The position numbers and the translations under genes are program-made. A stretch of 64,000 bases of DNA from an uncultured Eggerthellaceae bacterium (GTDB lineage Bacteria > Actinomycetota > Coriobacteriia > Coriobacteriales > Eggerthellaceae). The stretch spans positions 1 to 64,000 of the forward strand of contig CAJOIP010000015.1 in assembly GCA_905234785.1 (NCBI GenBank), given 5' to 3'. The notes under the pieces were generated by a model. It ran no database searches and had not been told where the DNA came from. It worked only from the letters and a program-made list of their open reading frames with translations. Numbering within the stretch: the stretch's first letter is position 1; the number at the start of each line of letters is the position of its first letter. Of this stretch, positions 36,826-43,823 are shown piece by piece.

Positions 36826-39800
36826 ATGCAAGGCCAGAACACGTACGACGTCGTCATCATCGGCGCGGGCATCGTGGGGTGCGCGATCGCGCGCGAGTTG
36901 ACGAGGTGGAACGCGAGCGTGTGCGTCGTCGACCGCGCGTCGGACATCGCGGCGCTGACCACGCGCGCGAATTCGGGCATCGTGCACGCGGGCTTCGACG
37001 CGAAGCACGGCTCGCTGAAGGCGCGTTACAACGTCGAGGGTTCGAGGCGCTATGCCGCCTTGTCCGAAGAGCTCGGGTTCACGTATCGCAACAACGGCAG
37101 CTTGGTGCTGGCGTTCACCGAGGAAGAGCGCGAAAGCGTGCACGCGCTGCTGGAAAACGGCCGCGCGAACGGGGTCGAGCAGCTGCGCATCGTCGACGCT
37201 GCCGAACTGCAAGAACTCGAGCCGAACGTCTCGCGCGAGGCGCTGTGCGCGCTGTACGCGCCGACGGGCGCCATCTGCAACCCGTACGAAGCTGCGCTTG
37301 CCTTCGCCGAGAACGCCCTGGACAACGGTGCCGAGGTGCCTCTGAACACCGAGGTGCAATCGATTAGCCGTGCCGCCGATGGCTTGGGTTTCGAACTGGG
37401 CGTGCACGACCTGCTGGAAGATGCCGACTATACGCTGAACGCGCGCGTGGTCGTGAACGCTGCGGGCGTGTTCGCCGACCGCATCGGCGCGCTTGCCGGA
37501 TGCGAGCTTCCCGAAATCACCGCCCGCCGTGGCGAGTACGTCATTCTGGATAAGCGCCGTGGCGACGCGTTCAACGCCACGATGTTCCGCGCGCCGTCGA
37601 AGGTGGGCAAGGGCGTGCTCGTGTCGCCGACCGCCGACGGCAACCTCATCGTCGGCCCGAACGCGCACGCGGTGGAACGCGACGCGCGCGACACCACGGG
37701 CGAGGGCATCGCCGAGGTGTTGAAGAAGGCGCACGACCTGTGGCCCGACCTGGACGAAAGCGCGGTCATCGCGCGGTTCGCGGGCTTGCGCGCCACGCCG
37801 GCGAACGGGGATTTCACAGTGGGCGAAGCCGAAGGCCTGCCCGGGTTCTTCAATGCGGCGGGCATCGAGTCGCCGGGCCTGACGGCGGCGCCGGCCATCG
37901 CCGCCGACCTGGCCGGGCGCATCGCCGAGCACCTGGGCGCAAGCCGAAACGAAGACTTCAAGCCGCATCGCGCCGCCACGCCGCGCTACGCGGACATGAC
38001 CGAAGAGGAACGCGCCGCACGCGTGAAGGAAGACCCGGCGTGGGGCCGCATGATCTGCCGCTGCGAGCAGGTGACCGAAGCCGAGATCCGCGCTGCCGTG
38101 AACGCACCGATTCCCGCGTGCACGCTCGATGCCGTGAAGTGGCGCACACGCGCCGGCATGGGCCGCTGCCATGGCGGCTTCTGCAGCCCGTACGTTACGC
38201 AGATCATCGCGCGGGAAACCGGTTGCGCCATCGACGAGGTGCGCAAGGGCGACGTGGGCACGCGCGTGGCCGCCGAACACGGTGCCGTGAAGAACGGTCC
38301 TTTGGGCACTGCGGCCGCTCATGGGAGGACATCGGGTTGTCATCCAGAGCGCAGCGAAGGGTCTTCAACGCCGCGGGTTTCGGCGACCAGCGACGGGGGA
38401 GATCCCTCGCCTTCGGCTCGGGATGACGGCAAGGCTAGCTACGATGTGCTCGTGGCGGGCGGTGGCGCGGGCGGCATTGCAGCTGCGCTGGCGGCGCGGG
38501 AAGGCGGCGCCGGGAGCGTCGTCATCATCGACCGCGAAGACGAGCTTGGCGGCATCCTGAAGCAGTGCATTCACCCGGGTTTCGGGCTCGACCGCTATAA
38601 CGAAGAGTTGACCGGCCCCGAATACGCCGCGCGCGACGAGGCCGATTTGGCTGCAAGCGGCATCGACGTGCTGAAGCGCACGACGGTTTCGGGTTTCGAG
38701 CCTGCTGATGGCGGCTATCGCGTGGAAGCCATCGGCCCCGAAGGCGCTTACAGCATGCAGGCGAAGTCGGTCGTGCTGGCTACGGGATCGCGCGAGCGTT
38801 CGGCTGGCCAGGTCGACCTGAACGGCGACCGTCCCGCCGGCGTGTACACGGCGGGTTCCGCGCAGAACTTCATGAACCTCATGGGCGTGTTGCCCGGGCG
38901 CGAGGTCGTCATTTACGGCTCGGGCGACATCGGGCTTATCATGGCGCGTCGCTTGGCGTGGGAAGGCGCACACGTGAAGGCAGTGGTGGAGCGCGCCAAG
39001 CGACCGAAGGGCTTGCGCCGCAACGTGAAGCAGTGCTTGGAAGACAACGACATTCCCATCCTGTTATCGCAATCGGTCGTGCGCGTGTTCGGCAAAGAGC
39101 GCGTCGAAGGCGTGGAGATCGTGCACACCGACCGCGAGACCAAGAAGCCCATCCCCGGCACCGAGTACCGCATGGACTGCGACACGCTGCTGCTGTCGTG
39201 CGGTCTCATTCCCGAACAGGATCTGCTCGCCGAAGCTGGCGGCGCGCCTATCGAGCGCGGCAGCTGCGAAACGACGCTTCCCGGCGTGTTCCTGTGCGGC
39301 AACGCCAGCCAGATTCACGATATCGTCGACGCGGTGACGGAGGAAGGCGTGTACGTCGGCGCATGCGCTGCGGCATATGTGACCGGCCAGCCAGCACCCG
39401 CGCCCATCGAGCGCGCCGACGAGGGGGCTGCTGCCGCGGCGACGGCCGCCATCTTCGACAGCCTGCCCGAGGGAACCGAGCAGATCACGTGCATCTGCTG
39501 CCCGAAGGGCTGCGAGATGCTCGTGTCCGATGCTTCGAAGGCCCCGGCTGACCTCACCGACAAGGAACGCAAGTTCCACATCATCGGCGACTACTACGTG
39601 GAAAACAACATCTGCAAGCGCGGCCTGAACTACGCGCTCGAGGAGAAGACAGCCCCGCAGCGCACGCTCACGTCGATCGTGCGCGCCGCCAACCGCCTGG
39701 AGCCGGTCAGCGTGCGCACCGACAAGCCCATCGCCAAGAGCGCTATCCCCGCGTGCTTGGAAGTCCTGCGCGACGTGGAGGTGGACGGCTCTTTCGACGT

Positions 39801-39870
39801 GGGCCACGTCATCGTCGAGAACATCTGCGACACCGGCGCCAACATCGTCGCCACCAAGCCGCTGCGCTAA
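36826..39870 (+). CDS. Three-part redox fusion: GlpA-like FAD oxidoreductase, second FAD oxidoreductase and DUF1667
   Basis: This 1014-residue protein joins units usually made as three proteins in anaerobes. Residues 1-500 are a glycerol-3-phosphate-dehydrogenase-like flavoprotein (VVIIGAGIVGCAIARELTRW), ending in a BFD-like [2Fe-2S] domain with ICRCEQ...GMGRCHGGFC. Residues 542-880 are a second flavoprotein (VLVAGGGAGGIAAALAAREG, VVLATGSRERSAG, VVIYGSGDIGLIMARRLA). Residues 887-1014 are DUF1667 (CICCPKGCEMLV, NNICKRGLNYALEE). The linker at residues 503-541 is the translation of a dispersed DNA repeat (38337-38432) and carries the CHPERSEGSS signature. The likely role is anaerobic glycerol-3-phosphate or 2-hydroxyacid oxidation feeding electrons to the membrane; substrate not shown. 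Confidence 0.85.
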   Translation: MQGQNTYDVVIIGAGIVGCAIARELTRWNASVCVVDRASDIAALTTRANSGIVHAGFDAKHGSLKARYNVEGSRRYAALSEELGFTYRNNGSLVLAFTEEERESVHALLENGRANGVEQLRIVDAAELQELEPNVSREALCALYAPTGAICNPYEAALAFAENALDNGAEVPLNTEVQSISRAADGLGFELGVHDLLEDADYTLNARVVVNAAGVFADRIGALAGCELPEITARRGEYVILDKRRGDAFNATMFRAPSKVGKGVLVSPTADGNLIVGPNAHAVERDARDTTGEGIAEVLKKAHDLWPDLDESAVIARFAGLRATPANGDFTVGEAEGLPGFFNAAGIESPGLTAAPAIAADLAGRIAEHLGASRNEDFKPHRAATPRYADMTEEERAARVKEDPAWGRMICRCEQVTEAEIRAAVNAPIPACTLDAVKWRTRAGMGRCHGGFCSPYVTQIIARETGCAIDEVRKGDVGTRVAAEHGAVKNGPLGTAAAHGRTSGCHPERSEGSSTPRVSATSDGGDPSPSARDDGKASYDVLVAGGGAGGIAAALAAREGGAGSVVIIDREDELGGILKQCIHPGFGLDRYNEELTGPEYAARDEADLAASGIDVLKRTTVSGFEPADGGYRVEAIGPEGAYSMQAKSVVLATGSRERSAGQVDLNGDRPAGVYTAGSAQNFMNLMGVLPGREVVIYGSGDIGLIMARRLAWEGAHVKAVVERAKRPKGLRRNVKQCLEDNDIPILLSQSVVRVFGKERVEGVEIVHTDRETKKPIPGTEYRMDCDTLLLSCGLIPEQDLLAEAGGAPIERGSCETTLPGVFLCGNASQIHDIVDAVTEEGVYVGACAAAYVTGQPAPAPIERADEGAAAAATAAIFDSLPEGTEQITCICCPKGCEMLVSDASKAPADLTDKERKFHIIGDYYVENNICKRGLNYALEEKTAPQRTLTSIVRAANRLEPVSVRTDKPIAKSAIPACLEVLRDVEVDGSFDVGHVIVENICDTGANIVATKPLR
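38337..38432. repeat. PERSEGS-type palindromic repeat inside a coding frame (family F copy 1)
   Basis: The ends are inverted (ttgtcatccagagc... and ...gctcgggatgacggcaa). The complement of 38387-38432 aligns with the intergenic copy at 42437-42480. Its length keeps the reading frame open. Confidence 0.75.
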
Positions 39871-39881
39871 GCGCGATTGGG

Positions 39882-39985
39882 AGTGATGCACGGGAGGGGA
39901 GCTGGTGCATCATCTTTTTGGAATGGACAACGAGCGAGGAATCTCTTCGGAAAATGATGCACCAGCTCCCCTCCCGTGCATCACT
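39882..39985. repeat. Long inverted repeat, family B copy 2
   Basis: Perfect 32-bp arms (39882-39913, 39954-39985), agtgatgcacgggagggg... and complement, flank a 40-bp centre. It follows the stop codon of the redox fusion and could also terminate it. Confidence 0.85.
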
Positions 39986-40024
39986 CCGGCAGTCTCATCG
40001 TCGCAGACGAGGTATCATGATCGT

Positions 40025-40951
40025 ATGAATGATTCTGGGAAAAAGACGCTGCTGATCGCCAACCCCGCTGCACAGCGCGGCAACGGCATGGAAGCAGCGC
40101 GCATCGCGCACGGCTTGCTCGTCGAATGGCTCGGGCAGGACAACGTGGGTTTCCAGCTCACCGAGAAGCCCGGACATGCAGCTGACCTGGCCGAAGCGGC
40201 GCGCGGTGCCTACCAAACCGTCATCGCGCTCGGCGGCGACGGCGTCGTGCACGAAACCGTGAACGGGCTCATGCGCATACCCTCCGACGAGCGACCGCGG
40301 TTCGGGCTCGTGCCCGTCGGGTCGGGAAACGACTACGCGCGCACGCTGGGCATGTCGGAAGTCGTGCCCGACGCGGTGGTGCAGTTTCTGGAAGCTGCCG
40401 AAGTGGCGGTCGACATCGGCTGCTGCAACGGCGAGTACTTCGCCGAAACGCTGTCGTTCGGCCTCGATGCCGCCATTGCGCTCGACACGGTCGAACGCCG
40501 CAAGCGCACAGGCGAGCAGGGCACCATCCTCTACCTGAAAAGCGGCATCGGTCAGCTGTTTCATCACCTCGACACGTTCACGTTCACGGCGACGCTCGAC
40601 GGCGAGCGCGCGCTTTCGGCGCCCATTCACATGATGACCGTGCAAATCGGCCAAACGTACGGCGGCGGTTTCCGCATCTGCCCCGATGCCGATCCGACCG
40701 ACGGGCTGTTCGATATCTGCTATGCGGAAGCGCCCATGAGCATTCCCGAGGCGACGTTCAAGTTCCTGCGCGCCAAGAACGCCCATCACACGAAGTTCAA
40801 GAACATCTTCTTCGAACGCGCCGCAACCATCGAGCTGTCGTTCGACAAGCGTCCGCCGTGCCAGATCGACGGCGAGGCGCACATTGCCGACTCGTATTCC
40901 ATTTCGATTGAGAAGCAGGCGCTGCGCGTTCTGGCGCCGGCGCTGGGCTAG
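40025..40951 (+). CDS. Diacylglycerol/lipid kinase (DagK/YegS family)
   Basis: This 308-residue protein has the kinase core LIANPAAQRGNGMEAARIA, the ATP-binding ALGGDGVVHETVNGLM (near 72-87) and the LVPVGSGNDYARTLG loop (near 102). The second-domain Asp segments DADPTDGLFDICY and the end PPCQIDGEAH also fit. It phosphorylates diacylglycerol or a related lipid at the membrane using ATP, recycling lipid from envelope synthesis. The start is ATG 40025; the longer frame from 39905 crosses the inverted repeat. The polysaccharide deacetylase begins 8 bp after its stop, so both are likely in one transcript. Confidence 0.88.
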   Translation: MNDSGKKTLLIANPAAQRGNGMEAARIAHGLLVEWLGQDNVGFQLTEKPGHAADLAEAARGAYQTVIALGGDGVVHETVNGLMRIPSDERPRFGLVPVGSGNDYARTLGMSEVVPDAVVQFLEAAEVAVDIGCCNGEYFAETLSFGLDAAIALDTVERRKRTGEQGTILYLKSGIGQLFHHLDTFTFTATLDGERALSAPIHMMTVQIGQTYGGGFRICPDADPTDGLFDICYAEAPMSIPEATFKFLRAKNAHHTKFKNIFFERAATIELSFDKRPPCQIDGEAHIADSYSISIEKQALRVLAPALG

Positions 40952-40959
40952 GGGAGAGC

Positions 40960-42378
40960 ATGGCTGACGGAAGGCGCGAAACGGACGGAAACGGGCGTCG
41001 CTCACGCGGCCAGGGCTACTATTCGAGCCGGTTGACCTCGGCTGAATCGTACGAGCGCCAGCGTCAGCGGGAAGGCCAGCCGAACCGCAGCAGGTCCGCG
41101 CGCGCATCGTCGCAGGCCTCGCGCTCGACTGCAACGCGAAGTGACCGCGCCCGCGCCGACCGCGCCCGTTCCGACCACACCCGTTCCGACCGCGCCCGCG
41201 CCGACGGCAATAGTCCCGCTTCCACGCGCAACGCTTCGGGCGGCACCGCGCACCGCTCGTCTTCGAGACGCGCTTCCTCGAACAACGCGGTTCCCAACAT
41301 CCCGCTGCAAGGCGGTTCCGGTTCCCTGCTCGGGGGCAGGATCGACCTGCGCTTCGTCGTGCTGGCGATAATCGCCCTCGCGCTCATCGTGATCGTGGGG
41401 ATGACGGTGTCGAACTGCGTGCGGGGCGGGGGAGAATCGTCGAGCGCCGAAACAGCGACGAGCTCGCAGGCTGCAAGCGCCATGGGCGCCGTTTCGTCGG
41501 CGGCCGCAGATGCATCCTCCACGGCGGCTTCGGCTTCCGAATCGGCAGCTTCATCCGAAGCCGCAACGGCGCCTTCGACCACAGGTGAATCGTCCGATTC
41601 AGCTGCATCAACTTCAACAGCAGCTCAGGTCATTCCCGCCGAGCCAGGCGATGCGACCTACATCGTCGCCCAGGCGGCCAAGCTCGCGTACCGCGACTAC
41701 GATTTCGCGGTCGACCCCAATCGCCGCAACTGGAACTTCGACAAGACGAACGGCCACAAGACGATATACCTGACGTTCGACGACGGCCCTTCGGCCAACA
41801 CGGCGCGTGTCCTCGACATCCTCGACCAGTACGACGCCAAAGCGACGTTCTTCGTCACGGGGCAGGACCCCGATTACTTCCCGCTGATCAAGGAAGCGTA
41901 CAAACGCGGCCACACCATCGGCTTGCATTCGATGACGCATGACTACGAAACCGTGTACTCGTCGCCCGAGGGCTTCTGGCAGGAATTCGATGCCATCGGG
42001 CAGGTCGTGAAGGACCAGATCGGGTACGTGCCGTGCTTCATCCGCTTCCCCGGTGGCGTGTCGAACACGATTTCCGCCAACTATTCCGAGGGCATCATGA
42101 CGTACCTCGACCAGGATGTGCAGCAGCGCGGCTACCAGTACTACGATTGGGAATTGTCGTGCGGCGATGGCGCGGTGCTGTCAACCGAAGAGACCATCGC
42201 GGCGGGTTGCGAGCCGACCGATTCCGAGAACGTCACGTACCTGCTGCACGACACGGCGGCGAAGGATTCGACGGTCGAGGCGCTTCCCACGATCATCGAG
42301 TACTACCAAGCGCAAGGCTACACGTTCGAAGCGCTCGACCGCAGCTCGCTCGTCTACCACCATGGCATTTCGAATTAG
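40960..42378 (+). CDS. Membrane-anchored polysaccharide deacetylase (NodB/CE4)
   Basis: This 472-residue protein has a disordered Arg/Ser/Asp tail (1-125, with RARADRARSDHTRSDRARAD), a helix (about 128-149, LRFVVLAIIALALIVIVGMTV), a Ser/Ala-rich linker to about 228, and a NodB domain. The catalytic and metal residues are in YLTFDDGPSANTARVLDIL (Asp-Asp) and IGLHSMTHDY (His-x3-His). IRFPGGVSNTIS and VTYLLHDTAA (late His) complete the site. It removes N-acetyl groups from a cell-wall polysaccharide, most often peptidoglycan, outside the membrane. A PERSEGS-type repeat lies downstream. Confidence 0.88.
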   Translation: MADGRRETDGNGRRSRGQGYYSSRLTSAESYERQRQREGQPNRSRSARASSQASRSTATRSDRARADRARSDHTRSDRARADGNSPASTRNASGGTAHRSSSRRASSNNAVPNIPLQGGSGSLLGGRIDLRFVVLAIIALALIVIVGMTVSNCVRGGGESSSAETATSSQAASAMGAVSSAAADASSTAASASESAASSEAATAPSTTGESSDSAASTSTAAQVIPAEPGDATYIVAQAAKLAYRDYDFAVDPNRRNWNFDKTNGHKTIYLTFDDGPSANTARVLDILDQYDAKATFFVTGQDPDYFPLIKEAYKRGHTIGLHSMTHDYETVYSSPEGFWQEFDAIGQVVKDQIGYVPCFIRFPGGVSNTISANYSEGIMTYLDQDVQQRGYQYYDWELSCGDGAVLSTEETIAAGCEPTDSENVTYLLHDTAAKDSTVEALPTIIEYYQAQGYTFEALDRSSLVYHHGISN

Positions 42379-42436
42379 CCGACAACACGAAGGCGCCCTG
42401 ACGTTACGTTAACCTGCAGAGCACCTTTCCGTTGCC

Positions 42437-42516
42437 TTTTGTCATCCCGAGCCGCAGGCGAGGGATCTCCCCCGCTAGGAGCGCTGGAGATTCTTAGCTA
42501 ACGCCCATAATGACAA
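42437..42516. repeat. PERSEGS-type palindromic repeat, intergenic copy (family F copy 2)
   Basis: The repeat starts ttttgtcatcccgagccgca and ends ...cataatgacaac, between convergent genes. It aligns with the repeat inside the redox fusion gene. Confidence 0.7.
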
Positions 42517-42552
42517 CGAAGGCATAGTGAGCCGGGCACCCTGATGCCCACG

Positions 42553-43509
42553 TTATTTCAGGATATGCCCTCTTCGCAAGATGACGACGGCGATGGCGCA
42601 CAGCACGGCCGATAGCACGATGGGGAACCAGAACCACTCGGTAACCGGCAGCCCTTCCACGTTCATGCCCCAAAAGCTGAACACGATGGTGGGAATGGCC
42701 AGCACCAGCGTGATGACGGTCAGGGTGCGCATCGTGAAGTTCAGGTTGTTGTTGATGACGCTCGAGAACGTGTCGGTGATGCCGTTCAGGATGTTCGTGG
42801 AAATGGTGCACATCTCGGTGGCCTGGCGAATCTCGATGAGCACGTCGTCGAGCAGCTCGCGGTCGTCGTCGTACAGGTCGAGGATGCGCCCATTGCCGAT
42901 GCGCGACGCGGTGGATTCCAGGCCTTTCAGCGACGTGTTGAAGTACACGAGCGACTTTTCCAAGCCCAACATCTTCATGAGCTCGCTGTTCTGCATCGAC
43001 TTGCGCAGGTTGCGTTCGTAATCGCGAATCTGGCGGTTGATGGAACGCAGGCACACGAGGTAACGCTGGGCCACGCGCAAAAGCATCTGCAGCAGGAAGC
43101 GCGTGCGGCGGTCGGTGTACACGTCGCGGTGCTTGCCGTGCGCGAACACGGCGACCGTCTCGTTGCGGCGCAGGCTGAGCGTAACGAAGTATTCCTTCTC
43201 GGGAAGGAAGATGAAGGTCAGCGGGTGCGTGTCGTACTGTACGATGTTGGCGTCGACCGCTTCGCTTTCGTCCTCGACGAACGGGCAGTCGACGATGACC
43301 AACACTTGGCCGGTGTCCTCGTCGAGGTCGACGTGCGCGGTCTCTTCGTCGTCGAATGCGGACGACACGAATTCGGGAACGATTTCCAGCTCTTGCAACA
43401 GCCATTGACGCTCGGCGGCGGTGGGCTCGAGGATGTCGACCCAGCAGCCGGGCTCGATGGCGTCGATCTGGCCGACGCGGCCATCTTCCGACTTGAAATA
43501 CGAAATCAT
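42553..43509 (-). CDS. CorA-family divalent cation transporter
   Basis: This 318-residue protein has the large cytoplasmic CorA domain, then two C-terminal helices (about 257-276 and 290-308). Helix 1 ends in the diagnostic FSFWGMNVEG with the G-M-N selectivity motif. The long stalk helix precedes it (LVYFNTSLKGLESTASRIGN ... DVLIEIRQATEMCTISTNIL). It forms a pentamer that carries Mg2+ or Co2+ across the cytoplasmic membrane. No Mg2+ riboswitch is evident upstream; the tRNA-Asn gene lies about 90 bp upstream on the same strand with a hairpin between. Confidence 0.92.
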   Translation of the reverse strand: MISYFKSEDGRVGQIDAIEPGCWVDILEPTAAERQWLLQELEIVPEFVSSAFDDEETAHVDLDEDTGQVLVIVDCPFVEDESEAVDANIVQYDTHPLTFIFLPEKEYFVTLSLRRNETVAVFAHGKHRDVYTDRRTRFLLQMLLRVAQRYLVCLRSINRQIRDYERNLRKSMQNSELMKMLGLEKSLVYFNTSLKGLESTASRIGNGRILDLYDDDRELLDDVLIEIRQATEMCTISTNILNGITDTFSSVINNNLNFTMRTLTVITLVLAIPTIVFSFWGMNVEGLPVTEWFWFPIVLSAVLCAIAVVILRRGHILK

Positions 43510-43565
43510 TTGTCCGAACCCCGTTCAGCCGCTCTGGCCATCACCGCTTTCGTAGAGATAAGAAG

Positions 43566-43593
43566 GGAGGTTTGGGCACCCCCAAACCTCCCT
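43566..43593 (-). terminator. Hairpin downstream of tRNA-Asn
   Basis: A stem gggaggtttgg / ccaaacctccc lies between the tRNA and corA on the minus strand; no strong T-tract is seen. Confidence 0.55.
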
Positions 43594-43602
43594 GATAACT
43601 CT

Positions 43603-43677
43603 GGCTCCCCGGGTAGGATTCGAACCTACAACCCTCCGGTTAACAGCCGGATGCTCTGCCGTTGAGCTACCGAGGAA
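43603..43677 (-). tRNA. tRNA-Asn (GTT)
   Basis: Read on the minus strand: acceptor tcctcgg, D-arm tagctcaacggcagagca, anticodon arm ccggctGTTaaccgg, T-arm gtagg-ttcgaat-cctac, and encoded CCA. Confidence 0.93.
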
Positions 43678-43823
43678 TACGTGCGCTTTTCCGAGTGCGC
43701 AAGGAAGTATTATAGCGAAACGCAACTCGCGCGCAAGGGCATTTCCGTGTAATCGACGTGAAGGTAGTATCATGTCTCGTAGCCGAAGGCGCCCTGCGCG
43801 AACGGCTGTCGGAACGGAGTTTC

